A DNA stretch of 18,935 bases, from the NCBI GenBank assembly GCA_964472175.1, contig CAYYJF010000037.1, positions 1 to 18,935 on the forward strand, in the 5' to 3' direction. Below the pieces are notes generated by a model. It had not been told where the DNA came from. It saw nothing but the letters and a program-made list of their open reading frames with translations, and did not search any database. Of this stretch, positions 1 through 6,933 are shown one piece after another; the stretch's first letter is position 1, and each line of letters starts with the position of its first letter. The DNA is from UBA8389 sp964472175. GTDB lineage: Bacteria > Bacteroidota > Bacteroidia > Bacteroidales > UBA1402. The position numbers and the translations under genes are program-made.

Positions 1-184
1 CCCTCTTGCACCTATTCTCACAGTGCTCCTGGCATGTTGCTCACCAACGCTGTCACGCACAAATGTTAATTTCTTTGAATCTTGAGAACAAAATGGCACA
101 GGATTGTTCACAACCATAAAACCATTCTTAATATTTCGAAAGGGAAGGACAGCCCGACACAGGGAGCTTCACTTTCCGTGTAAC
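1..184. other. Left-edge region without a convincing gene
   Basis: I see no recognisable gene here. On the minus strand a frame is open from an ATG at about 117 down to the window edge (39 codons, starting MVVNNPVPF). It has no recognisable motif, and the first 60 bases look more GC-rich than what follows. It could be the start of a gene continuing off the left edge, or chance. Bases 148-177 contain one copy of the interspersed repeat described separately. No terminator with a T-tract is visible. Confidence 0.4.
148..177 (+). repeat. Partial copy C of interspersed repeat (right half)
   Basis: This stretch begins with GACAGCCCGACAC, identical over 13 bases to 2389-2401. Over 30 bases it matches 2389-2418 at about 25 positions, ending in CACTT-type sequence. 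It lies eight bases beyond the stop codon of the minus-strand orphan gene. Only the right half of the fuller element at 2341-2420 is recognisable. This is read directly from the sequence; the nature of the repeat is unknown. Confidence 0.6.
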
Positions 185-1150
185 CTAATCATTTTTATAG
201 TAATCGCCAAAGGCTTTCAAAACGTCCTGATGGTAGCTCAAAAAACGACTGTTATCCTTGAAAATCTGTTGAATTTGATTGATCGTTTTCAAGTTATCCG
301 GATAGTTTTCAAGCTTAAACAAATCTGCAGAAATGCCATTCTTTAAATGAACGATGTCAAAAATCACCTGCGTGCCATAGAAAAGATACGTCTTTAAAGA
401 AATTAACGAGCGATAATTCGTCCAATTATCGGCATTAAAAGTCACGCTTGAAATCAAATCAGTGCCTATCTTATTAAATTCCTTTAAAAGGTTATCGGCA
501 CTTCCATTTTTTGATTTCAGTTCATCCATCTGATGCAGCAATCCCAAATCGGTTTCCTTAAAAATCATCGCTGAACCATACAAACCATTGGGCAAGTCTG
601 AAATTAAGTATTTTTCAAGGCGTCCCAATGTAGGGTGATTTTTCAAATAAACGTTTATGAAAATGGATTCCACAGTCATTGCATCCACCTCAAAAAAAGT
701 TTTCTCAATGGGATTCCTCATCCCTATGAGAAACAATTGCTGGTTGTTATAATAGTCGTAAGCGCTTTGAAATGTATTGATGATGATGGCATAGACCAAA
801 GTGGGGAACTTTTTGTATTTATCTACCACAAACTTTCCATATGATAGTGAAATGTTTTTTGTATCATTTACCAAAATATTGAATGTTGCACAGCCAAAAA
901 AATCATCATTCAACGCAGGATCATACACAATGGGCAATTCCTTATTGGCAATCTTCTTTTTTACAAACTTATAATGGCTCGCCAAAGTCTCGTTTTGCTC
1001 CTTTGAATTTGTAATCACGGAGTCAAGATCCAAGAGTATCTTATCAAACTCCATCTCAAACTTTTTCAATTCATTTCTGTCGTTCGACTGACATAATCCA
1101 ATTTGAAATAGCAGCAGAAAAGTTACCAGCATTGAAATTTTTGTATGCAT
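185..1150 (-). CDS. Orphan secreted protein, AT-rich, function unknown
   Basis: I do not recognise this 321-residue protein. It opens with a basic stretch and a hydrophobic core (MHTKISMLVTFLLLFQIGLC), then QSND, which fits a Sec signal peptide. The cysteine at 20 is preceded by L rather than G/A/S, so a lipobox is unlikely. The mature part is soluble-looking and mixed alpha/beta in character, rich in K, N, D, F and Y, with no transmembrane segment and no catalytic motif I can name. The gene is visibly more AT-rich than its neighbours, as is the sequence around it, which may indicate acquisition. It is divergent from the thioesterase gene, and a TAnnTTTG motif lies 27 bases upstream of the ATG. 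Repeat fragments lie at both sides (148-177 and 1219-1242). Coding status is supported by length, the signal peptide and protein-like composition. Confidence 0.75.
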   Translation of the reverse strand: MHTKISMLVTFLLLFQIGLCQSNDRNELKKFEMEFDKILLDLDSVITNSKEQNETLASHYKFVKKKIANKELPIVYDPALNDDFFGCATFNILVNDTKNISLSYGKFVVDKYKKFPTLVYAIIINTFQSAYDYYNNQQLFLIGMRNPIEKTFFEVDAMTVESIFINVYLKNHPTLGRLEKYLISDLPNGLYGSAMIFKETDLGLLHQMDELKSKNGSADNLLKEFNKIGTDLISSVTFNADNWTNYRSLISLKTYLFYGTQVIFDIVHLKNGISADLFKLENYPDNLKTINQIQQIFKDNSRFLSYHQDVLKAFGDYYKND

Positions 1151-1176
1151 CCGGTGTGAATTTATTTTGTTACTTA

Positions 1177-1184
1177 CAAATGTA
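1177..1184 (-). promoter_or_regulatory. Probable -7 element (TACATTTG) for the orphan secreted gene
   Basis: On the minus strand this reads TACATTTG, matching the Bacteroidota -7 consensus TAnnTTTG. It is 27 bases upstream of the ATG at 1150. No good TTTG -33 box is seen at the usual spacing, so support rests on the -7 motif and its position. Confidence 0.4.
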
Positions 1185-1218
1185 TATTTTTTTGGATTAC
1201 ATTACGCCATGTTGACAA

Positions 1219-1242
1219 TTTGCAAAACTGTTGACAGAAGTG
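1219..1242 (+). repeat. Direct repeat copy A, 24 bp exact
   Basis: These 24 bases (beginning TTTGCAAAACTG, ending AGAAGTG) recur exactly at 2341-2364. Similarity continues a few bases on both sides (GTTGA upstream; AACT downstream after one mismatch). The two copies bracket the thioesterase and DUF3237 genes. The inverted-repeat arm that completes the element at the second copy is not found here. Confidence 0.75.
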
Positions 1243-1281
1243 AAACTTTCGCGTTCAAACCATTTTGCCCTCGAGAATCGC

Positions 1282-1289
1282 TATCTTTG
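1282..1289 (+). promoter_or_regulatory. Probable -7 element (TATCTTTG) for thioesterase-DUF3237 unit
   Basis: TATCTTTG matches the Bacteroidota -7 consensus and ends 36 bases before the ATG at 1326. The same motif sits at the same distance before the DUF4286 gene. A TTTG at 1264-1267 is only 14 bases upstream, shorter than the usual -33 spacing. Confidence 0.45.
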
Positions 1290-1325
1290 GGTAAAAATAG
1301 TTTGAGCTTTGTAAAAACTGCCGAG

Positions 1326-1724
1326 ATGAATCAACAAACGAAACGAACAGAACAAAACGACCGCTTTGCCAAATACGTAGGCATGGAACTGATAGAAGCC
1401 AGAGATGGGTATGCCGTTACCCAACTCGACATCAAAGACTTTCACTTCAACGGCCTTGACCGCGTGCATGGCGGCGTGATTTTCACCCTGGCCGACTATG
1501 CTTTTGGAGAGGCATCTAATTCCGAAGGTTTTTCTACAGTTGGGCTCAATGTCGGCATTACCTACTTTAAGTCGCCCTCAGGCACCTTCATTCGTGCCAT
1601 TGCCGAAGAAATCAATGCCCAAAACAAAATCTGCGGATATCAGGTGCGGGTACTCGACGAAGACGGTTCGCTCCTGGCTCTGTTCAACGGATTGGGTTAC
1701 CGGAAACGCCTTGAAACCCTTTGA
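1326..1724 (+). CDS. PaaI-family hotdog-fold acyl-CoA thioesterase
   Basis: The 132-residue product fits a single hotdog domain of the PaaI (phenylacetate-type) thioesterase family. These cytosolic enzymes hydrolyse acyl-CoA or aryl-CoA thioesters. The signature is N42-G-L-D-R-V-H48-G-G followed by V-I-F-T-L-A-D57, where the HGG turn and the Asp on the long helix are the expected active-site elements. The reading frame stays open upstream to 1167, but that extension is not protein-like and runs through the promoter motif. The ATG at 1326 gives the normal family length and is chosen. The gene is followed after 27 bases by the DUF3237 gene and is probably co-transcribed. The substrate cannot be inferred, because no phenylacetate or fatty-acid pathway genes are nearby. 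Confidence 0.88.
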   Translation: MNQQTKRTEQNDRFAKYVGMELIEARDGYAVTQLDIKDFHFNGLDRVHGGVIFTLADYAFGEASNSEGFSTVGLNVGITYFKSPSGTFIRAIAEEINAQNKICGYQVRVLDEDGSLLALFNGLGYRKRLETL

Positions 1725-1751
1725 CCTTTTCAATCAAATAGAAGAATACCT

Positions 1752-2318
1752 ATGAGAACACTCCTTTTTCAAATCATATTGGTGATGACCATACTTACAT
1801 CACAATCGGTTGTCGCACAAACTGTACAAACAGCACAAACAACCCCAACCTCCAAACCTGAACAAAACGACAAGAGCGTATACAAAGATTTTAAAACCGA
1901 ACACCTTTGGAATGCAAAAGTGAAAATCTCGCAAATGATCAACGTGGGGAAAAGCAAATACGGCACCCGTAGGGTCATCCCCATTACCGGAGGCACGTTC
2001 GAAGGCTCCAAAATAAAGGGCGTGGTCTTACCCGGAGGTGAAGACTGGCAGCTTGTCCGGCCTGATGGTGATACCGAACTGTATGCACGTTACCTTCTCA
2101 AAACGGAGGATGGTGTTGTGATTCAGGTGACAAACCGTGCATTGATGCATAGCTCGTCCACTGGTTTTTACACAAAATCGGTCATTGATTTGGAAGCGCC
2201 CATCGACAGCCCCTATGAATACCTCAACCATGCCATTATTTTAGGCACACTCGAGATGCCAATGCTCAAGCAGGGTGAAGACCCTTACGTCATCATAGGC
2301 TTCTACAAAGTTTTGTGA
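1752..2318 (+). CDS. Secreted DUF3237 family protein
   Basis: The product has 188 residues. Residues 1-22 form a signal peptide ending VVAQ, followed by a T/Q-rich linker to about 40. The rest matches my recollection of DUF3237. Its core runs GGTFEGSKIKGVVLPGGEDW then QLVRPDGDTELYARYLL, with later conserved points at the VTNRAL strand and a G-T-L-E-M segment near the C-terminus. Family function is unknown; members are small beta-barrel-like proteins and many are cytosolic, so the export signal here places this one in the periplasm or outer-membrane space. It lies 27 bases after the thioesterase stop in the same direction, so the two likely share a transcript. No terminator with a T-run follows; the repeat at 2341-2420 comes directly after. 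Confidence 0.85.
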   Translation: MRTLLFQIILVMTILTSQSVVAQTVQTAQTTPTSKPEQNDKSVYKDFKTEHLWNAKVKISQMINVGKSKYGTRRVIPITGGTFEGSKIKGVVLPGGEDWQLVRPDGDTELYARYLLKTEDGVVIQVTNRALMHSSSTGFYTKSVIDLEAPIDSPYEYLNHAIILGTLEMPMLKQGEDPYVIIGFYKVL

Positions 2319-2340
2319 TTGCATGAAGTCCTGTTGAATT

Positions 2341-2420
2341 TTTGCAAAACTGTTGACAGAAGTGTAACTGTCTACCCGAAGAAGCCTCGACAGCCCGACA
2401 CTGGCAGTTACACTTCCCCA
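2341..2420 (+). repeat. Repeat element copy B with 12-bp perfect inverted repeat
   Basis: The element starts with the 24 bases shared with 1219-1242. It contains a perfect inverted repeat: GAAGTGTAACTG at 2359-2370 and CAGTTACACTTC at 2405-2416, 34 bases apart. It ends with the block shared with 148-177 (GACAGCCCGACAC). It therefore joins the motifs found separately in the two partial copies and looks like the complete unit, about 80 bp. There is no reading frame and no T-tract on either side, so it is not an intrinsic terminator. A small non-autonomous mobile element or a REP-like palindrome is possible. Confidence 0.65.
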
Positions 2421-2444
2421 CCACCCACAGCAAAATGAAGACAT

Positions 2445-2485
2445 AAAAAAAGCAGCCACCTCAAAACGAATTTTGAGGCGGCTGC
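2445..2485 (-). terminator. Intrinsic terminator of the NifU-like/GGGtGRT operon
   Basis: On the minus strand a 15-bp stem (2471-2485 with 2452-2466, one G-U pair) closes a UUCG tetraloop. It is followed by seven T residues (2451-2445). It begins 28 bases after the GGGtGRT stop codon. This is a textbook rho-independent terminator. Confidence 0.93.
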
Positions 2486-2513
2486 CCAAACTAAACAAAC
2501 AAAAAATAATATC

Positions 2514-3506
2514 TTACGCCTGCGAAACAGCCACAGCGACTGCAACAGATGCACCAACCATAGGGTTGTTACCCATTCCAATCAAGCCCATCATTTCGAC
2601 GTGAGCAGGAACAGATGAGGAACCTGCGAACTGAGCGTCGGAGTGCATGCGACCCATGGTGTCGGTCATGCCATAAGAAGCGGGACCTGCAGCCATGTTG
2701 TCCGGGTGCAAAGTACGACCCGTACCACCACCGGAAGCAACAGAGAAATATTTTTTACCCTGCTCGATACATTCTTTTTTGTAGGTACCTGCAACAGGAT
2801 GTTGGAAACGAGTCGGATTGGTGGAGTTACCCGTAATGGAGACATCAACACCTTCGCTGTGGAAAATAGCCACACCTTCACGAACATCGTTCGCACCGTA
2901 GCAATTGACTTTGGCACGATCACCCTTTGAATAAGAAATGCGCTGTACTTCTTTCAATTCACCGGTAAAGTAATCGAAATCGGTTTCAACATAGGTAAAG
3001 CCATTGATGCGGGCAATGATTTTTGCAGCATCTTTACCCAAACCGTTCAGGATAACGCGGAGAGGTTCTTTGCGCACGCGGTTGGCAGACTTGGCAATAC
3101 CAATGGCACCTTCAGCAGCAGCAAATGACTCGTGACCGGCCAGGAAAGCAAAGCATTTTGTTTCTTCGCGAAGCAACATGGCAGCCAGATTTCCATGACC
3201 GATGCCTACCTTGCGGTCGTCGGCAACAGAGCCCGGAATACAGAAAGACTGCAAACCTTCACCCAAAGTTGAAGCAATTTCGGCAGCATTGGTTTGACCG
3301 CGCTTGATGGCAACAGCAGCACCAACGATGTAACTCCACATGGCGTTTTCAAAAGCGATGGGTTGGATGTCTTTGACCAATTGGTACACATCAACACCTT
3401 TCTCATCACATATTTTTTTGGCCTCCTCGATGGAAGCGATACCGTTTGCATTTAAAAATGCATCAATTTGTTTGATTCTTCTATCGTAACTTTCAAATAA
3501 TGGCAT
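2514..3506 (-). CDS. GGGtGRT protein
   Basis: The 330-residue protein is recognised by its eponymous motif SVASGGGTGRTLHPDN (GGGTGRT at 259-265). It belongs to a family named after that motif whose biochemical role is, to my knowledge, not established. It has no signal peptide or membrane segment, so it should be cytosolic. Cysteines lie at 33, 89, 118, 202 and 246. Other notable segments are FCIPGSVADDRKVGIGHGN (88-106) and a glycine/methionine-rich C-terminus (MMGLIGMGNNPMVG). It is preceded by a strong Shine-Dalgarno that overlaps the upstream stop codon. The upstream partner is a NifU-like scaffold, an arrangement I recall as common for this family, which suggests a job linked to Fe-S clusters or another cysteine-bound cofactor. 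That role is inference. Confidence 0.93.
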   Translation of the reverse strand: MPLFESYDRRIKQIDAFLNANGIASIEEAKKICDEKGVDVYQLVKDIQPIAFENAMWSYIVGAAVAIKRGQTNAAEIASTLGEGLQSFCIPGSVADDRKVGIGHGNLAAMLLREETKCFAFLAGHESFAAAEGAIGIAKSANRVRKEPLRVILNGLGKDAAKIIARINGFTYVETDFDYFTGELKEVQRISYSKGDRAKVNCYGANDVREGVAIFHSEGVDVSITGNSTNPTRFQHPVAGTYKKECIEQGKKYFSVASGGGTGRTLHPDNMAAGPASYGMTDTMGRMHSDAQFAGSSSVPAHVEMMGLIGMGNNPMVGASVAVAVAVSQA

Positions 3507-3512
3507 GGTTTG

Positions 3513-3520
3513 TTCCTCCT
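3513..3520 (-). promoter_or_regulatory. Strong Shine-Dalgarno of the GGGtGRT gene
   Basis: On the minus strand this reads AGGAGGAA, ending six bases before the ATG at 3506. It overlaps the TAG stop of the upstream NifU-like gene (3519-3521). Near-perfect anti-SD complementarity is unusual in Bacteroidota, where start regions normally lack it. It indicates coupled or unusually strong translation. Confidence 0.8.
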
Positions 3521-4211
3521 ATTCTTTACGTGGGTCAATAACTTTAACAGCGTCTTCCATGCGGCCATATTTACCGGAAGCTTTTTTCAACGCTTCACCG
3601 GCATCCATACCAGTTTTGATCATATCCATCATGCGACCAAGGCTGACAAATTCATAACCAATGATTTCGTTGGTGTCGCTCAAACCGATTTTGGTGATGT
3701 AGCCTTCGGCCATTTCCAAATAACGGGGACCTTTGGCAACAGTACCATACAAGGTACCGGTAACACCTCTCAAACCTTTTCCAAGGTCTTCCAGGCCGGC
3801 ACCGATGGGCAAACCACCTTCAGAGAAAGCTGTTTGGGTACGTCCGTACACGATTTGCAAAAACAATTCGCGCATGGCTGTATTGATGGCGTCACAAACC
3901 AAGTCGGTGTTCAATGCTTCCAAAATGGTTTTTCCGGGAAGAATTTCTGAAGCCATCGCTGCAGAGTGGGTCATACCCGTACATCCGATGGTTTCAACCA
4001 ATGCTTCCTGAATGATGCCTTCCTTGACGTTCAACGTCAATTTGCAGGCACCCTGTTGGGGAGCACACCAACCAACACCGTGGGTTAAACCCGAAATGTC
4101 TTTTACTTCCTTGGCTTTGACCCAACGACCTTCTTCAGGTATTGGAGCCGGGCCATGATTTGCGCCTTGAGCAACGCAGATCATACCTTCAACTTCATGT
4201 GTAAAACTCAT
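3519..4211 (-). CDS. NifU-like iron-sulfur cluster scaffold homologue
   Basis: The 230-residue protein resembles the NifU/IscU N-terminal scaffold domain, extended at both ends. Cysteines are at 12, 49, 56, 77 and 106. C77 lies in IGCTGMTHSAAMASEI, resembling the second Cys loop and helix of IscU/NifU. C49-x6-C56 and C106 (DLVCDA) could supply the first and third ligands. NifU-type scaffolds assemble [2Fe-2S]/[4Fe-4S] clusters from sulfide delivered by a cysteine desulfurase; no desulfurase or HscA/HscB is visible here. The frame can start three bases earlier at a GTG (4214), but the ATG at 4211 is preferred. Its stop overlaps the Shine-Dalgarno of the GGGtGRT gene, so the two form an operon. 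It should be cytosolic. Scaffold activity is inferred from homology. Confidence 0.88.
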   Translation of the reverse strand: MSFTHEVEGMICVAQGANHGPAPIPEEGRWVKAKEVKDISGLTHGVGWCAPQQGACKLTLNVKEGIIQEALVETIGCTGMTHSAAMASEILPGKTILEALNTDLVCDAINTAMRELFLQIVYGRTQTAFSEGGLPIGAGLEDLGKGLRGVTGTLYGTVAKGPRYLEMAEGYITKIGLSDTNEIIGYEFVSLGRMMDMIKTGMDAGEALKKASGKYGRMEDAVKVIDPRKE

Positions 4212-4269
4212 CACTTAAAGATTTTTTAAATTCAGATATGTTGTATGAAAATTCTCCAAAATTCGGATG

Positions 4270-4299
4270 CAAAGATAAGCATTTTGAGCTCTTTTCAAA
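4270..4299 (-). promoter_or_regulatory. Bacteroidota-type promoter of the NifU-like/GGGtGRT operon
   Basis: The minus strand carries TTTG at 4299-4296 and TATCTTTG at 4277-4270, with 18 bases between. This is a good fit to the Bacteroidota TTTG / TAnnTTTG promoter. The -7 box ends about 58 bases upstream of the ATG at 4211. The -33 box abuts the left arm of the long inverted repeat at 4282-4344. Confidence 0.65.
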
Positions 4300-4344
4300 T
4301 CATCGGAGACAAGGTTTCTCGACCAATTTAAAAAGAGCTCAAAA
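4282..4344. repeat. 14-bp perfect inverted repeat around the NifU-like promoter
   Basis: TTTTGAGCTCTTTT (4282-4295) and AAAAGAGCTCAAAA (4331-4344) are perfect reverse complements separated by 35 bases. Each arm contains the palindrome GAGCTC. One arm lies between the -33 and -7 boxes of the predicted promoter and the other lies just upstream of the promoter. There is no T-tract after the second arm on the minus strand, so it does not read as a GH115 terminator. An operator pair is possible. Confidence 0.6.
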
Positions 4345-4379
4345 AAAATTTCAATAAGACTGAATCGGAACGAAATCGA

Positions 4380-6869
4380 TTATTTCATCTGACTTTCCGG
4401 TGCACCCAAATATGTACGTTTCAATCCGCCCATATCCAACATGATTTTTTGGAAAACAATGGCCGGATCCAACACACGAATGCGTATGGTGTGTTCACCG
4501 GCTTGTTTCACACTCAGATCGATGTTTGTTTCAATGATTCTATCAGACTGCCATCTGCCCAGTTCGCCACGATAATGACCGTTCATATTGATGGTTTTTT
4601 CAGGACCGCCATCGATGGACACGGCAAATTTCAAACCCTTGTTGGAGTTGAAGTTCAAAGTGGGTGAAGTCAGGACTTTCAATTTGAAGTCGCCGGTGGT
4701 TTTCAAATCAACTTTATACTCCAAATAGACGTTGGCATCGGGCATTTCCGTGACCGGAGTGGTGGTTATGGCCGATTTTGTTTTGCCCAAATCCGGGATG
4801 ACCACCCAGGAAACTTTGGCACCGTTGTTGGCTTTGAAGTAGTTTTCGGCTTCGATCGAGACATAGCCGTCGTTTTCAACAAATATTTTGGATTTGTTTT
4901 TGGCTTTGACATACTCCACTTTGGGTCTGTTGTTGGGCGTATTTCTGGGTTCCTGCCAGCTTCTGTAACCGATGCGTACCTGATCCATCATGTGTGCCCA
5001 TTTGCCATTGGCCATTTCTTTGTTGTAATGGATGGTGAGCAGCGAGTCGCGTTTGTAGCATTCAATCACTTTGTCTGCCCATTGGTTGGCGGCTTCATCA
5101 TTGGCGAGTGCCAACTTTTTATTCATGGCCAGGGCGTAGTACATTTCATACAAATTGGCACAGCCATTGATGGGGAACAACACCAACTGATCGAAAGCAT
5201 CGCGCGATTCGACCGGCATCAGATTGTACAAACGCAAGGCATCGGTCAACAAGGACACATAGTCGTTTCTGACCGTTTCGAATTCGTTGTAGTTTTCCAG
5301 GCTATACGTTCGGTCGTTGAGCAGTTCGGGGGTGATGCGGTGATTGTATTTGGTGTACAAATTGATCATGCGCGCAGCTTCTTTGGCATATTTAGGGCCG
5401 AATTGCTGTACACACCATTGCACTGTATGATTGTACAAATTGCTTGGGTTGAATTGATTGGGATTCCAGGCCATGTCCAGGAAGAAGGAAATGGGATATT
5501 CCATGGGTTTCAAATCGCCGACATTGACCACCCAGATGCGGTCAACACCATATTGATAGGTCAGGTTCATTTGTTCCCAAACGCGTTGTATCTGGCTCAC
5601 ATTGATCCACTTGGAGTTTCTTGGAGCACCCACGTAATCGAAGTGGTAGTACATGCCGTAACCACCTGCGCGTTTTGGGGCTGTCAATTCAGGCAGTTTG
5701 CGCACATTGCCCCAGTTGTCGTCGCAAAACAACAAAGTAACATCGTCGGGCACACGCATGCCTTCGTCGTAATAATCCTGTACTTCTTTGTACAAAGCCC
5801 AGACTTGTGGGGTTGCTTCAGCTTTTTTTCCGGTTACCTCTTCAATGATTTTACGCTGGTCTTTCACGATGGTTTCCAGCAAACCAATGTTGGCCGTATG
5901 GCTCATGGGTTCGTCACCATCGCCCCGCATGGCCAGGGTGACCACGGTTTCCCAGTTTTTGGCGCGCTCGATGCCAATTTTCCAGAAATCGCGCAAGCCT
6001 TCTGCATTGGTGTTGTAGTCCCAGGCTTTTTTGTTGCCGAATTTATGCCATTCTTGTTGCGATCTGGCCATGGGTTCGTGGTGGGAAGTACTCATGACAA
6101 TACCATAGTCTTCAGCCAGTTGGCCGTTCATGGGATCGTCGGTATAGAAGGCGCTGCCCCACATGGCCGGCCAAAGGAAATTGGCTTTCAAACGTAAAAG
6201 CAGTTCAAATACGTTTTCATAGAATTGGTGGTTGAACCCACCAAAGGTGGCTTTGCTCCAGCCACTTAGTGCAGGTGCTTCATCGTTCAAAAAGATGCCT
6301 CTGTATCTGACAGCGGGTTCGCCTTCGGTGTAAATACCGGGTTTTATATACAGGTTGTTTTTCTTGGCCACCGGCACGTCGGCCCAGTAATACCAGGGCG
6401 ATACGCCCATTTGGGCGGACAATTCGTACACACCGTAAATGGTGCCACGCTTGTCGCTTCCGGCGATGACCAAAGCAGACTCTACCCCACTTATCGGATT
6501 GCTGACCACTTGAATCAGGTGTTTTTCTCTTTTACCTTTCAGGTCTTTGATGTCCATCTTTTTATCTTTGAAAATGCGGTCGATGGTGGCCGATTGGCCC
6601 AGTGTTCCAACGATGACGACCTGTTTTCCTGTCGTTTTTCCAGGTTTCTTGCCGCAAACACGTTCAAAATCTTCAAATAAATCTTCTACGGCATATTGTA
6701 CGCCTTTGAAGTCTTTTTCATCAGATAAAACGGATACGGGTGTGCCGTCCACAATCAAAGGGAAATAGCCTTCGGCCTTTTCCGAAAATACAAACTGCTG
6801 TTTTTCAATGGCATTCACACCAAAGACAGCAGCCATCAGCAATAAAAATACAATGGTTGTCCTTTTCAT
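4380..6869 (-). CDS. GH115 alpha-glucuronidase
   Basis: The 829-residue secreted protein matches glycoside hydrolase family 115. Characterised members remove (4-O-methyl-)glucuronic acid from glucuronoxylan side chains. The start at 6869 gives a clean signal peptide (MKRTTIVFLLLMAAVFGVNA); an ATG nine codons upstream would add a non-signal-like tail. An N-terminal domain (about 20-180) is followed by a TIM-barrel catalytic region. That region carries RYRGIFLNDEAP (E at 197), NFLWPAMWG (about 231-239), STSHHEPM (260-267), MRGDGDEPM (about 314-322) and LFCDDNWGN (380-388). A helical region follows, then a C-terminal beta-sandwich (about 655-815) of the type that closes GH115 enzymes, opening YVSIEAENY. 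Length is normal. It stands alone, with no SusC/SusD pair or other carbohydrate-active gene in the window. Family assignment is confident; the exact substrate is inferred. Confidence 0.94.
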   Translation of the reverse strand: MKRTTIVFLLLMAAVFGVNAIEKQQFVFSEKAEGYFPLIVDGTPVSVLSDEKDFKGVQYAVEDLFEDFERVCGKKPGKTTGKQVVIVGTLGQSATIDRIFKDKKMDIKDLKGKREKHLIQVVSNPISGVESALVIAGSDKRGTIYGVYELSAQMGVSPWYYWADVPVAKKNNLYIKPGIYTEGEPAVRYRGIFLNDEAPALSGWSKATFGGFNHQFYENVFELLLRLKANFLWPAMWGSAFYTDDPMNGQLAEDYGIVMSTSHHEPMARSQQEWHKFGNKKAWDYNTNAEGLRDFWKIGIERAKNWETVVTLAMRGDGDEPMSHTANIGLLETIVKDQRKIIEEVTGKKAEATPQVWALYKEVQDYYDEGMRVPDDVTLLFCDDNWGNVRKLPELTAPKRAGGYGMYYHFDYVGAPRNSKWINVSQIQRVWEQMNLTYQYGVDRIWVVNVGDLKPMEYPISFFLDMAWNPNQFNPSNLYNHTVQWCVQQFGPKYAKEAARMINLYTKYNHRITPELLNDRTYSLENYNEFETVRNDYVSLLTDALRLYNLMPVESRDAFDQLVLFPINGCANLYEMYYALAMNKKLALANDEAANQWADKVIECYKRDSLLTIHYNKEMANGKWAHMMDQVRIGYRSWQEPRNTPNNRPKVEYVKAKNKSKIFVENDGYVSIEAENYFKANNGAKVSWVVIPDLGKTKSAITTTPVTEMPDANVYLEYKVDLKTTGDFKLKVLTSPTLNFNSNKGLKFAVSIDGGPEKTINMNGHYRGELGRWQSDRIIETNIDLSVKQAGEHTIRIRVLDPAIVFQKIMLDMGGLKRTYLGAPESQMK

Positions 6870-6933
6870 GGTATTGACTATATATAAATTCTGCAAATTT
6901 TGACACTTCTACATTCAAATGGTTTACTCGAAA

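Noticed and set aside
1167..1325. Thioesterase start at 1167
   Set aside because: The added 53 residues are not conserved-looking and span the repeat and the predicted promoter; the ATG at 1326 gives the family length.
2359..2416. Palindrome as the terminator of the DUF3237 transcript
   Set aside because: The stem has a 34-base loop and no T-tract on either side; it is better explained as part of the interspersed repeat.
4992..6197. A 401-codon open frame on the plus strand opposite the GH115 gene
   Set aside because: It is antisense to a clear GH115 catalytic region, is rich in F, H, I and V as antisense frames tend to be, and has no recognisable motif or start context.
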